Below, in pieces: positions 24,250-32,002 of a DNA stretch of 57,049 nucleotides. This DNA comes from a virus. Made by a program: the position numbers and the translations under genes. The stretch is taken from positions 1 through 57,049 of the IMG/VR virus record IMGVR_UViG_3300034120_001490; one strand, given 5' to 3'. Numbering within the stretch: the first letter of the stretch is position 1; each line of letters begins with the position of its first letter. The notes beneath the pieces were generated by a model. The model was given only the letters and a program-made list of their open reading frames with translations, ran no database searches and was not told the origin of the DNA.

Positions 24250-24290
24250 CGCGCCTGCCCCGCCAAGGGGGAGAAACAGGGCAGGCGCGC
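24249..24290 (-). promoter_or_regulatory. Second GC-rich hairpin in the polymerase leader
   Basis: Perfect 12-bp arms GCGCGCCTGCCC (24249-24260) and GGGCAGGCGCGC (24279-24290) enclose an 18-nt loop. It directly adjoins the ribosome-binding-site hairpin and follows the DUF2312 gene by 13 bases. There is no T tract on the minus side, so it is not a standard terminator. It may stabilise the mRNA end, pause polymerase or insulate the next hairpin. Confidence 0.65.
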
Positions 24291-24303
24291 TGGTTCTATA
24301 GAC

Positions 24304-24558
24304 CTACAGGAGATCCATGCCAATAGCCTTTGCGTAGGTCTCGAGCAGGGCGAAGTGCTCGTTCCTATCGTCATTGGCCATCTTGCGGAGACGGACGACC
24401 TCGCGGAGGATCTTGGCATCATACCCACGGGCCTTGGCCTCGGTGTAGATGTCCTTGATGTCGTCCGCGATGCCCTTCTTCTCCGCCTCAAGCGTCTCAA
24501 TGCGCTCGATCAGGAGGCGCAGTTGTTCGCCTGCGCTGTTGTGTCCCTCCTCGCTCAC
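24304..24558 (-). CDS. DUF2312 / GapR-like DNA-binding protein
   Basis: The gene encodes 84 residues from GTG 24558, overlapping the upstream stop (GTGA). The order EQLRLLIERIETLEAEKKGI, DDIKDIYTEAKARGYD, LREVVRLRKM and LLETYAKAIGM matches the DUF2312 family nearly end to end. The family includes the alphaproteobacterial nucleoid protein GapR, which clamps overtwisted DNA ahead of forks. The family is largely alphaproteobacterial, which supports such a host. Placed directly before the polymerase gene, it could manage DNA topology at phage forks or displace the host GapR. That is inference. Confidence 0.85.
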   Translation of the reverse strand: MSEEGHNSAGEQLRLLIERIETLEAEKKGIADDIKDIYTEAKARGYDAKILREVVRLRKMANDDRNEHFALLETYAKAIGMDLL

Positions 24559-25139
24559 AGGAAGTCGGCCGCGTCGGGAGCGACCTTGGTCAGCGACGCG
24601 AACTCGTCCGCAGACGCCGGAGCCGAGCCACCGCCGAGGTTCTCGCCCTCGCCGGTCAGCATGACGCCGCGCAGCGAGCAGTTGATGCGGCGGCCCCACT
24701 TGTTGTCCTGCGCCCACACCTCGACCGAGGCGTTGACGACGGCACCGCTGTGGGCCTGCCGCTCAATCGGGCCCTTACCCATCACCTCTTTGCCGTACTG
24801 ATCAAACACGGTCGGCTGGGTCTTGGCGTTGCGGGTGGACAGGTAGTGCTGCCCGTCAAAGCCCTGATAGGCCTCGCCGGTCTTCTTCGAGCGGTAGACC
24901 TTCTTGACGAAGGCGACCTTGCCGTCCTCTTCCAGCATCTTCAGGACGCTCTCGGCCTTGTCCTTCCACGCCTCGTCGGCCTCGGCGGCGATGGCAGCCT
25001 CAAGCGCCTTGTGCTGTTCGCTGCCCGGCTTGATGGCGAACTTTGCGCCGTAGGCCGGGTCGCCTTCGCCAAACGCCTGCGGTTCGGCAATCGCCGGGAA
25101 CGACAGAGTGACGCCCTTGAGCATGATACGTGTAGCCAT
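24555..25139 (-). CDS. DUF2815 protein, probable single-strand DNA-binding protein
   Basis: The gene encodes 194 residues. MATRIMLKGVTLSFPAIAEP at the start, YGAKFAIKPGSEQHKALEAA and the WGRRINCSLRGVMLTGEGEN block are typical of DUF2815, a phage family with an OB-like fold found next to DUF2800 and PolA genes and often considered a single-strand-binding protein. ATG 25139 is preferred to a GTG three codons earlier. The C-terminus ends in acidic/hydrophobic DAADFL, reminiscent of the acidic tips by which SSB proteins recruit partners. Confidence 0.85.
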   Translation of the reverse strand: MATRIMLKGVTLSFPAIAEPQAFGEGDPAYGAKFAIKPGSEQHKALEAAIAAEADEAWKDKAESVLKMLEEDGKVAFVKKVYRSKKTGEAYQGFDGQHYLSTRNAKTQPTVFDQYGKEVMGKGPIERQAHSGAVVNASVEVWAQDNKWGRRINCSLRGVMLTGEGENLGGGSAPASADEFASLTKVAPDAADFL

Positions 25140-25150
25140 TTTGTTCACTT

Positions 25151-26323
25151 TCAGTTTGCAGTTAAATCGCGGAAGTCGTCCGCGACCGATTGAACGGCCA
25201 GTGCTGGCCGCTTATCCGTGGCGGGTGCCACAGATGGCTTGCCCTCGGCGCGGGAGATCAGGGCCTGTGCCCGCTCCCAGCGCTTGGGGGTGTCTTTGAG
25301 CAGCTTCTCCGCCTTGGTCGGCGAGATCAGGCTGTAGTCGTACATCTCATCCTGCCGCAGCCGGAAGCTCTTGAACAGGGCCTCGACCTCGGCGTCGCTG
25401 TTCCACTTGCGGTTGCCCCGCTTGCCCTCGACCAGTTTGAAGCCGTCAACCGACTGGCCGGCCAGCAGGCGGCGCGCGACCTCGGCGCGGACGGCCGAGC
25501 ACCAGTGCTCGACCAGCTCGACCTTGGACATGGCCATCGACAGGTAGTTGTCGCCCGTCGTCATGTCCGGCGTGACGAACTCATCAAGCGTGGCGGATCC
25601 GCTGACGATCTCGCTCACCTCGGCGGCAAGCGCCGGGCACGTGGACTTCGCCTTGCAGAAGCGGCACTGCTTCTCGCCCGGCACGAGCGGTGCGTCAGGC
25701 TGGCGCGCGGCTTCAGCCGCCTCGGCGGCTTGCTGTTTGAAGGCCCGCAGGTCAGCGACCGGCAGCCAGTGCTCGGAGACGTGGTTGAGCCGTGGCTGGT
25801 GGATGACCATGCAAGCATCGTCAAACTCGCCGAGCTGGTCGCACTGCTCCAGTGCGCCCAGAGCGTACATCTTCAACTGCTCGCTATCGGCATCGATCTT
25901 GACGCCCATGCCGTACTTGAGATCGATCACGGTCAGCACGCGGTTGGCCGTGTCCACGACGATGGCGTCGCTGGTGCCGGTGGCACCCTGCTCGCCCGTG
26001 AGGTGGCCGATCGGCACGCGCTGCTCGATAAGCAGCAGGCCGCGCTCGCCGTAGTCGCGCACGAGGCGGATGTAGTCGTCCACGTAGTCGGCCATGGTCT
26101 GGTCAACGGTGAAGATGTAGCCGTCCACGTCGTGCTGCTCGCCGACGCGCTGCGACGGGTGCTTGCCGGTGCCGTCGAGGTACTCACTGGCGAGCGTGTG
26201 CGCCAGCGTGCCCTCGGCGGCGTAGGAGCTGCTCTGGTCGGGGAATGCCGCCTCAAGGGCGACGCTGCCGGGGCAGCGCATCCAGCGATGCGCTCCCGAC
26301 GGGCTGAGTTTTGCGTGTGCCAT
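25151..26323 (-). CDS. DUF2800 PD-(D/E)XK nuclease
   Basis: The gene encodes 390 residues. AEGTLAH (36-42), GTSDA (116-120) and VIDLKYG (132-138, Asp134 and Lys136) give the RecB-like nuclease core. EQLKMYALG (148-156) is the usual following helix. [10 protein letters not shown] (220-229) supplies three Cys that could, with another, hold an iron-sulphur cluster as in AddB/Cas4-type nucleases. DUF2800 genes regularly adjoin DUF2815 and PolA in phages, as here. The likely role is end processing in recombination-coupled replication. Confidence 0.87.
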   Translation of the reverse strand: MAHAKLSPSGAHRWMRCPGSVALEAAFPDQSSSYAAEGTLAHTLASEYLDGTGKHPSQRVGEQHDVDGYIFTVDQTMADYVDDYIRLVRDYGERGLLLIEQRVPIGHLTGEQGATGTSDAIVVDTANRVLTVIDLKYGMGVKIDADSEQLKMYALGALEQCDQLGEFDDACMVIHQPRLNHVSEHWLPVADLRAFKQQAAEAAEAARQPDAPLVPGEKQCRFCKAKSTCPALAAEVSEIVSGSATLDEFVTPDMTTGDNYLSMAMSKVELVEHWCSAVRAEVARRLLAGQSVDGFKLVEGKRGNRKWNSDAEVEALFKSFRLRQDEMYDYSLISPTKAEKLLKDTPKRWERAQALISRAEGKPSVAPATDKRPALAVQSVADDFRDLTAN

Positions 26324-26709
26324 CAGAAGGGGCTCTCCAGACGGTCGATCAGTTCGGCCCAGCGCGATGCGTCCAGTTGCGAGGCGCGTGCCACGCCGAA
26401 CTCGGTCATGACGCCCTCGACGAATGCTTTGCTCTTCGTGGCCACGGCGCGCAGCACCACGGGTGCCACGTCCTGCTCGAAGCTGAGCGCAGGTGCGTCG
26501 GCCACGGGTGCAGGAGCCTCGACCACAGGCGCAGGAGCCTCGACCACAGGCGCAGGTGCTGCGGGCGCAACCGGGTTGATCTCAACGGGCTCGGCCGGCG
26601 GCGCGTAGGCGCGTTCGACATCTGCAATGGGGTGCAGCTTGACGGCCAGCGACATGACCTTACCGGCCAGTTCAGCGAGCGTGTCGGCGGTGATCTCGAT
26701 CTTATACAT
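26323..26709 (-). CDS. Pro/Ala/Val-repeat protein with two small domains
   Basis: The gene encodes 128 residues. The N-terminal ~30 ([20 protein letters not shown]) form a small alpha/beta unit. The middle is a Pro/Ala/Val linker with a repeated APAPVVE phrase from a duplicated 21-base unit (near 26512-26553). The C-terminal ~50 ([28 protein letters not shown]) are helical. This two-domain tether plan resembles early phage proteins that sit beside DUF2800, but I cannot name a family. The start overlaps the end of the coiled-coil gene. Confidence 0.65.
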   Translation of the reverse strand: MYKIEITADTLAELAGKVMSLAVKLHPIADVERAYAPPAEPVEINPVAPAAPAPVVEAPAPVVEAPAPVADAPALSFEQDVAPVVLRAVATKSKAFVEGVMTEFGVARASQLDASRWAELIDRLESPF

Positions 26710-26983
26710 TCTTCAGCTCCTCAATGATGCGATCGCGTTCGGCGATCATCAGTTCCAGTTTCTCGATTTCGGCGCGCAGTTCGTAGACCTTGTCGTCGAG
26801 CTGGGTGCAGTCGATCTGCAAGTCCTCGGCGCGCTGCCTCCAGTCGGCCAGTGCCTCCTGCGCCTCGGTATCCATGTCTTCCAGACGCTCAGCCAGCACG
26901 ATGGCCAGCTCGTTGTCGCTCTCGAAGGCGGCCTCGATCAGGTCAAACATCTCGCAGGTGCGCCAGTAGTTCCGGTCGTTCAT
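26702..26983 (-). CDS. Coiled-coil early protein
   Basis: The gene encodes 93 residues, strongly acidic and helical throughout. Heptad-like Leu/Ile/Val spacing over residues ~55-92 (LDDKVYELRAEIEKLELMI) predicts a coiled coil. A GGGGAGAC ribosome-binding site fixes ATG 26983. The frame extends further upstream but lacks support there. No catalytic motif was seen. Probably a small oligomeric accessory protein of the replication operon. Confidence 0.68.
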   Translation of the reverse strand: MNDRNYWRTCEMFDLIEAAFESDNELAIVLAERLEDMDTEAQEALADWRQRAEDLQIDCTQLDDKVYELRAEIEKLELMIAERDRIIEELKNV

Positions 26984-26996
26984 CTTTCGTCTCCCC

Positions 26997-27164
26997 TCAA
27001 AAGTTCCATGGTTCAGCGTTGTACTGGGCGGCAACGAGGCGAGCCTCGCGCTTGCCCTCGACGGCGTGTTCACACAGGTGGGTGCGGCGGCCCGCATCGA
27101 TGATCTCAATTTGAACCACCGCGCGGCCCTTGCCGAGCTTGTAATAGTTTGCTGCCTTGATCAT
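26997..27164 (-). CDS. Small early protein
   Basis: The gene encodes 55 residues (IKAANYYKLGKGRAVVQIEI, AGRRTHLCEHAVEGKREARL). ATG 27164 lies 4 bases after the stop of the upstream gene, as expected for an operon member. The ribosome-binding site is weak, so coupling to the upstream gene is likely. The protein is basic with a single Cys. No family recognised. Support is spacing and a translation with protein-like composition. Confidence 0.6.
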   Translation of the reverse strand: MIKAANYYKLGKGRAVVQIEIIDAGRRTHLCEHAVEGKREARLVAAQYNAEPWNF

Positions 27165-27168
27165 CGGA

Positions 27169-27483
27169 TCAGGCCTTGCGCGCCACGACCTTGACGGTCG
27201 TGTAGCCCTTGCTGACCTTCTGGTTCTTGCTGAACCAACGGCCGTCCACGCCCAACTCACGCAGCTTGACTTCGGCGGCCTTGGCGTCGAGCGACTGGCG
27301 CTCGGCCACTTCCGACACCGTGGCGCGGAACAGGCTGCCGTCAATGGCGGTGTCGCCGGTGTTGACGATGAGCGCGATCAGGTTGGCCTCGACCGCCTTC
27401 AGTTCGGCGATCTGGGCCTTGATGCTGCCGAGGCGGTCGACGACCGAAGCGGCGAGGTCGATGGTGTTGGGCTGGGTAGCCAT
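27169..27483 (-). CDS. First gene of the operator-C operon; helical/basic early protein
   Basis: The gene encodes 104 residues. The N-terminal helix (TIDLAASVVDRLGSIKAQIA) could dimerise. A second half contains GSLFRATVSEVAERQSLDAK and a basic C-terminus (WFSKNQKVSKGYTTVKVVAR). ATG 27483 is chosen because AAGGAGAGACCCAC and the shared leader precede it. The longer frame would start inside the leader. Being first after the operator, it should be made early and abundantly. Family uncertain. Confidence 0.7.
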   Translation of the reverse strand: MATQPNTIDLAASVVDRLGSIKAQIAELKAVEANLIALIVNTGDTAIDGSLFRATVSEVAERQSLDAKAAEVKLRELGVDGRWFSKNQKVSKGYTTVKVVARKA

Positions 27484-27527
27484 GTGGGTCTCTCCTTGGG
27501 GTTGCTGATACATACCCATATGAACTT

Positions 27528-27544
27528 ATCAATCTCGCATTGCA
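27528..27544 (-). promoter_or_regulatory. Operator/leader element C
   Basis: The imperfect palindrome TGCAAT-N5-ATTGAT on the minus strand is followed by CATATG at 17 bp from TTGCAA (possible -10), the leader ATCAGCAAC and AAGGAGAGACCC before ATG 27483. It heads the operon that runs through DUF2800, DUF2815 and DUF2312 to the polymerase. Confidence 0.68.
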
Positions 27545-27549
27545 AGCCC

Positions 27550-29592
27550 TTATTCGTAAAAAATTACAATCCCGTTTTCCATCCGCAGTGGGCCGTCCTT
27601 CTCCTTGCTAAGTGCCTGAATTGCCCGGACAACAGATTGGCGACGGATGTCACGCTTGCCCGGTTCGGGCGGTGGTAAAGTATCGCAAGCCTTGCGGATC
27701 AGATCCTCCGCGCGAATAACTGCATCCGCCGGGAACAGGGTCATCACCTCCAGCAGGTGGGTCTCAAGGCGGCCGCGACGCTTCACGCCCTTCTTGTCTT
27801 CGGGGGCCGCCGCCGGTCGGATATCGACCTCGACCGCGACGCAGCTCGTGATGTCGTCACCATCGTCGTCGAGGCCCAGCAGGACGGTCTCCAGCTTGAA
27901 GCCCCAGCGCAAGCCGTCCTCGCCGTCCTTCATCTTCTCGATCACAATCTCCCGGTCGCCGTTATCGTGGCGCAGCACCTCGATCTGCACGTCGGCGGCC
28001 GCCTTGAGACCCGACCAGCCGCGCGAGCCTTTGCTGAGATCCTTGCCGGCGTGGTGGACGACGAGGTTCATGGCACCGGTGGCGTCGTGCAGCAGGTTGA
28101 TGTTGCCCAGCGCCCGGCCCATGTCTTCGCTGGTGTTTTCGTTCGCGCCCGGCGTCACCTGCGCCAGCGTGTCGGTGATGATCAGATCGACCGGGCCGAG
28201 GTTCTTGATCTCGGCAATCACTTCGGAGATGTCGTCCCCGTCCAGAAAGTTCGGCGCGGCCGTGATGACGTGCAAGCCGTGCAGGCCGTGCAGGTCGAAG
28301 TTGTGGTGCTGGGCGTAGGCCTGAGCGCGCTTGCCCAGACCGGAGCCGCCTTCGGCGGCGATGATCACCACCCGCGCCTTGACCGTGCGCCGGGTGCGCC
28401 ACGCGTTGCCGCGCGCGATCGCGAAGGCGAGGTCGAGGGCGACGAATGTCTTGCCGCTGCCCGACGCACCGAACAGGATGCCCAGCTCGGCCTTGGGCAG
28501 CACGCCCTTGATCAGCCAGCCCATGGGCTCGCGCTGGGTCAGGTCGTAGATCGGCACCGGGCCGAAGCGGCCGAGGCTCTTCGTCGGCAGATCAGCCATG
28601 ATCGCCTCGGCCTTGGCCAGCACCTCCTCGCGGCTGGGTGGCTCGGCTGCGCGGTTGGCCTCCTTGGCCATCTTCATCACCGAGGCCATTGTGACTTGCC
28701 GCCGGTTCGATCCCTTGCGCCGCTCAAAGCTGTCCCACTGGCCGCGCATGGCCTCGGTGCTGACATAGGTGTAGCCGTCCTGCGACCATTCGTCCCACAG
28801 CTCGAAGCCGGTGTCGTCGCCGTCGCACTCGTGGTGCAGGGCCATCCCGACCTTGATCCAGTCGTCCCTCCCCATGTTCGGGTCGAGGCTGTTGACCAGC
28901 TCGGCCATGCGCTCGGGCGTCAGGCCCAGTCGCGGTTCGCGGCCGGCCATGAAGTCGTCGGGGTCAACGACGTTGTTGATGAGGGAGCCGCCGAAGCGGC
29001 GTTCGCACAGGTCGATGACGTGCTGGTCAACCCCAGCCACCGTGTTCCCAAGGCCGATCAGCTCACAGCCGGCCACGATGTTGCCGGTGAAGGTCACAAA
29101 GCCACTGGAGCTGAAGGTCTCAAAGCCGTAGCGGTCGGGCGCTACTTTGCTCTTGTGATTGCCCAGATTGCCCTTCAGGGCGGCGCGAATGCCCTTACCG
29201 CTCGGGCTGAACTCGGCATATGTCCGGGCAATGATGCGCTCGATCTCAGTCGGTATTTCACCGTCCGCCCCGACGCAGTTGTCGAAGTCAAGGAAGGTAT
29301 AGCCAAAATCGGGCAGCGGCGCGAAGCCGACGCCCTCGTAGTTCATGCGCGCGGCCGCGTCGCGCGCTGCGGCAAACGTCGTCAGTCGCTCGCGGTCGAT
29401 CGGCGAGCCCTGTTGGCCGTGCCGGATCGTGCCGTTTGTCCAGTATGGCACTTTGCGGGGCTTGATCTCGTCGGGGTACTGCTCGAAGCGCCAGATAAGC
29501 CAGCCGGGGATCAGCCGCAGCTCCGCCGGCACCTCAACGGCGCGGATTTTGGGCGCAATTGCCCTGACGCTGGCCATGTCGTCCTCGCTCAC
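27550..29592 (-). CDS. Primase-helicase: prim-pol-like domain plus RecA-type ATPase
   Basis: The gene encodes 680 residues from GTG 29592, overlapping the upstream stop. The N-terminal domain has LDFDNC (101-106; Asp102/Asp104), FSPSGKGIRAAL (128-139) and FVTFTG (165-170), matching archaeo-eukaryotic primase/polymerase cores. A PriCT-like helical unit follows (about 230-290; MGRDDWIKVGMALHH). The C-terminal AAA/RepA-like ATPase has Walker A GASGSGKT (375-382) and Walker B LIITDTL (470-476, Asp474). The last ~100 residues resemble a winged-helix tail. It should prime and unwind DNA at the phage fork. Confidence 0.85.
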   Translation of the reverse strand: MSEDDMASVRAIAPKIRAVEVPAELRLIPGWLIWRFEQYPDEIKPRKVPYWTNGTIRHGQQGSPIDRERLTTFAAARDAAARMNYEGVGFAPLPDFGYTFLDFDNCVGADGEIPTEIERIIARTYAEFSPSGKGIRAALKGNLGNHKSKVAPDRYGFETFSSSGFVTFTGNIVAGCELIGLGNTVAGVDQHVIDLCERRFGGSLINNVVDPDDFMAGREPRLGLTPERMAELVNSLDPNMGRDDWIKVGMALHHECDGDDTGFELWDEWSQDGYTYVSTEAMRGQWDSFERRKGSNRRQVTMASVMKMAKEANRAAEPPSREEVLAKAEAIMADLPTKSLGRFGPVPIYDLTQREPMGWLIKGVLPKAELGILFGASGSGKTFVALDLAFAIARGNAWRTRRTVKARVVIIAAEGGSGLGKRAQAYAQHHNFDLHGLHGLHVITAAPNFLDGDDISEVIAEIKNLGPVDLIITDTLAQVTPGANENTSEDMGRALGNINLLHDATGAMNLVVHHAGKDLSKGSRGWSGLKAAADVQIEVLRHDNGDREIVIEKMKDGEDGLRWGFKLETVLLGLDDDGDDITSCVAVEVDIRPAAAPEDKKGVKRRGRLETHLLEVMTLFPADAVIRAEDLIRKACDTLPPPEPGKRDIRRQSVVRAIQALSKEKDGPLRMENGIVIFYE

Positions 29593-31199
29593 AGCAGTGA
29601 AATTAAATCGTCGACGATCTGGATGCGCTCGCCTATCCAGCGCATCACCGGCACCGCCATGCTGTTGCCCAGCGCCTTGTAGCGCGGGCCGTCAGGACAA
29701 TGCTCTGGCCCTTTCTTCTTCCACGGGATGCCGGTGAAGTTGTCGGGGAAGCCCTGAAGCCGTTCGCACTCCACCGGGGTCAGGCGGCGGACGGCGGATG
29801 CAATCGCTACAGATGCGTGATGCCGACGCGTTAAAGTTGGATTGACGCCGCTTGTGTCTGGAGTTGCAAAAGACATATTAGCTTCAAACGCCACCGCAGG
29901 TGGATGCGCGCCCGCCGCCAGTGGGTGGCACGGATCGCCGGATTGCGGGTTGCTGTAGTTGTGCGGGCTGCTGATCTGGGTGGTGTCAAACGGCGTGACA
30001 ACGAAGTCGCCGCCCTGATTGCCACTCACTGGGCCTCCCGCCATGATCGGCTGCGCCACCTCAGTCTCGCGGGCCTTGTAGTCCTTGCCGCTGTTCATCG
30101 GCATGATGGAGTAGGCCACGGCTGGCATATTGCCGCCGCCGTCTCCACCCTTGCGGATAGTCGGGCAGATGTTGTCGCCTGCGTCAGCTCCGTGGTCGCC
30201 TTTGCTGAAGGCAATGTAACTCGTCTGCTTCATTTCCGGCTGCGCGGCCAGCGCGCCAACGATCTGCCCATCGCCGCCGACCAGACGCACTTCATCGCGT
30301 GTGTTCTGGGCAAAGGCCACGTACGCCTTTGTGTCCGGCGCGTGATGCGATTCGCTCTGCGTGTTCAAAGCAGGGCTGACCACCGGCACAATGTGGTCGA
30401 AGTCGCCTTGCACACCGCCCTCGCCGGGGCGCTTGGTGCGGAGTGTGCCAACGCTGTCAGGCACGAATAGCGGGCAGCCTGCGTTGACGTGCTGGTTGTT
30501 CTGTCCCCACTTGCTGGCGAAGTCAGTGTCAAGGGTGCAGGCTAAGTTTGCGGGCCAGTCTACAGTAGGTCGCTCCCCTCCGGCATCGCCACGCTCTCCA
30601 GCGCCCGCTGCAGCGCCGCTGGCAGCGTCTTGCCGCGCTTCTCGGCTCGGCGCAGGATGCCCTGACATGCTGTGGCGCTCAAAAAGAACCGCTGCGGCAG
30701 GTCGCCAGTCTCCAAGGTATCCGACAACGAACACACGACGGCGGCGCTGGGCCACTCCGAAGTACTGAGCGTCAAGCACTCGGTACGCGAGGCCATACCC
30801 GAGCTCTTCCAGCGCCCCGAGGATGGAACCAAAGTCCCGTCCTCCTCCCGATGACAGGACGCCGGGGACATTTTCCCAGACAATCCAACGAGGCTGCTCA
30901 CGCTGAGCAAGTCTACAAAACTCGAGGGCGAGGTTACCACGCTGATCGTCCAATCCACCTCGGAGACCGGCGACACTGAAGGATTGGCAGGGTGTGCCGC
31001 CAACAAGGAGGTCGATTTTGCCATACTGGTTCTTCTCAATTGTCGTGAAGTCGCCGTGCAGCGGGACTTCAGGATAGTGATGGGACAGCACTGCACGGGG
31101 GAACGCCTCAATCTCCGAAAAGAAGGCGGGTTCCCAAGCCATGTGGTGCCACGCGGCTGTCGCGGCCTCAATGCCGCTGCAAACGGATCCGTAACGCAT
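29589..31199 (-). CDS. C5-cytosine DNA methyltransferase with long target-recognition region
   Basis: The gene encodes 536 residues. Motif I SVCSGIEAA (5-13), motif IV GGTPCQSFSVAG with catalytic Cys71, motif VI ENVPG (109-113), motif VIII QRRRRVFVV (151-159) and motif X GNSMAVPV (511-518) are all present, so it should be active. The region between motifs VIII and X is about 350 residues, long for the family, and contains phrases such as VGTLRTKRPG, CPTIRKGGDG and NPTLTRRHHASVA. No partner endonuclease was recognised, so it is a solitary enzyme, likely protecting phage DNA from host restriction. Target sequence unknown. Confidence 0.93.
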   Translation of the reverse strand: MRYGSVCSGIEAATAAWHHMAWEPAFFSEIEAFPRAVLSHHYPEVPLHGDFTTIEKNQYGKIDLLVGGTPCQSFSVAGLRGGLDDQRGNLALEFCRLAQREQPRWIVWENVPGVLSSGGGRDFGSILGALEELGYGLAYRVLDAQYFGVAQRRRRVFVVGYLGDWRPAAAVLFERHSMSGHPAPSREARQDAASGAAAGAGERGDAGGERPTVDWPANLACTLDTDFASKWGQNNQHVNAGCPLFVPDSVGTLRTKRPGEGGVQGDFDHIVPVVSPALNTQSESHHAPDTKAYVAFAQNTRDEVRLVGGDGQIVGALAAQPEMKQTSYIAFSKGDHGADAGDNICPTIRKGGDGGGNMPAVAYSIMPMNSGKDYKARETEVAQPIMAGGPVSGNQGGDFVVTPFDTTQISSPHNYSNPQSGDPCHPLAAGAHPPAVAFEANMSFATPDTSGVNPTLTRRHHASVAIASAVRRLTPVECERLQGFPDNFTGIPWKKKGPEHCPDGPRYKALGNSMAVPVMRWIGERIQIVDDLISLL

Positions 31200-31213
31200 G
31201 TGGTGTGTTCCTG

Positions 31214-31453
31214 TTACAGCAGGTCGGCGCTGGCACTCGGGGCAGCAAGCGCGCGGACGAGGTCGGGGCTCATCAGGTCATCGCGCGGGACGCCGTAGGC
31301 GGCCTCGATCACGACGGCCTTCTCCACCGGCACCCAGCCTCTGCGCTTCCACGCGTAGACCGCCTGATGCGACACGCCCATGCTTTTTGCGAAGCGGACG
31401 ATGCCGCCGCCCTTGGCGATGGCGAGATTGATGGCGTCAATTCGGTTTGTCAT
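31214..31453 (-). CDS. YdaS/Cro-like helix-turn-helix regulator
   Basis: The gene encodes 79 residues. AIAKGGGIVRFAKSMGVSHQ followed by AVYAWKRRGWVPVEKAVVIE is the helix-turn-helix of YdaS-type Cro proteins. The rest (AYGVPRDDLMSPDLVRAL) also fits that family. It is the only stand-alone early transcription factor recognised and is therefore the best candidate to bind the six palindromic operators. It sits in the operator-E operon, so it would be under its own control. No cI-type repressor with a cleavage domain was seen. Confidence 0.85.
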   Translation of the reverse strand: MTNRIDAINLAIAKGGGIVRFAKSMGVSHQAVYAWKRRGWVPVEKAVVIEAAYGVPRDDLMSPDLVRALAAPSASADLL

Positions 31454-31623
31454 GCGTCTTCCAGTTTGTTGATCTCGTGACGGAAGCGCTCATCCCGGAT
31501 GCCCCAGATGTGCGTCTCCTGCATGTATTGCGACTTGAGCTTGACCAGCCGGTCGTTGACGGCGTCCAGCTCGGCCTGCAGCCGATCGCGCTGGGCGAAG
31601 GCCTCGCGTGCCTCGGCGATCAT
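31450..31623 (-). CDS. Small coiled-coil protein
   Basis: The gene encodes 57 residues, charged and helical, with a coiled-coil-like first half (AQRDRLQAELDAVNDRLVKL) and an aromatic patch (QYMQETHIWGIRDERF). ATG 31623 overlaps the upstream stop (ATGA) and has a GGGAGTGCGG site. Its own stop overlaps the HTH gene start. No family recognised. Its tight coupling to the HTH gene might indicate a regulatory partner. Confidence 0.65.
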   Translation of the reverse strand: MIAEAREAFAQRDRLQAELDAVNDRLVKLKSQYMQETHIWGIRDERFRHEINKLEDA

Positions 31624-31877
31624 TTCCGCACTCCCTTCGGGCCGAGGCGGCCGGTCTTCGGGTCGCGGAAGTGCGCCTGCTTGAGGGTGTCCTCCAGACG
31701 CTCGATCTTGGAGCGCAGGACGCGGATGACGAGGCCGTCCGTTGCGGAGTTGGACGCCTTGCGCTCGGTCTCGCCGAGCTTGACGTACAGGGCCTCGATC
31801 TCGCGCTTCTGACTGGCTACGAGCCAGCGGGCCTCGCGCAGCGCGCCCCAAGGGTTGAGGATATCGCAGATGCTCAT
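31620..31877 (-). CDS. First gene of the operator-E operon; helical early protein
   Basis: The gene encodes 85 residues (SICDILNPWGALREARWLV at the start, then a charged helix and a basic C-terminus RDPKTGRLGPKGVRK). ATG 31877 is chosen because GGAGAGACCGAC and the ATCAGCAAAC leader precede it. A longer frame runs through the operator and is rejected. From memory, a similar protein occurs in early regions of other phages, without known function. Confidence 0.68.
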   Translation of the reverse strand: MSICDILNPWGALREARWLVASQKREIEALYVKLGETERKASNSATDGLVIRVLRSKIERLEDTLKQAHFRDPKTGRLGPKGVRK

Positions 31878-31919
31878 GTCGGTCTCTCCGTTTGCTGATG
31901 GGCCTGTTGTTGTGGCAGA

Positions 31920-31936
31920 TGCAATCGCCGATTGCA
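31920..31936 (-). promoter_or_regulatory. Operator/leader element E (perfect 8-bp arms)
   Basis: TGCAATCG-C-CGATTGCA is a perfect palindrome, the best of the six sites, between the divergent genes at 31877 (-) and 32003 (+). On the minus strand it is followed by ATCAGCAAAC and GGAGAGACC. The plus side is AT-rich (ATTTTTAAGTAACAATTTTT) and may hold a second promoter for the phosphoesterase gene, so one site could control both directions. Confidence 0.72.
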
Positions 31937-32002
31937 ATAGACATTTTTAAGTAACAATTTTTGTGCTAAGGGCGCGAGCGAGCCTTTTTCAAAGGGATGT
32001 TT

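Noticed and set aside
27757-29682. Plus-strand open frame of about 641 codons
   Set aside because: It is antisense to the primase-helicase, which has clear Walker and prim-pol motifs.
31997-32002. Upstream ATG as the start of the phosphoesterase gene
   Set aside because: It lies immediately against AAAGGG, too close for initiation. The ATG at 32003 has proper spacing.
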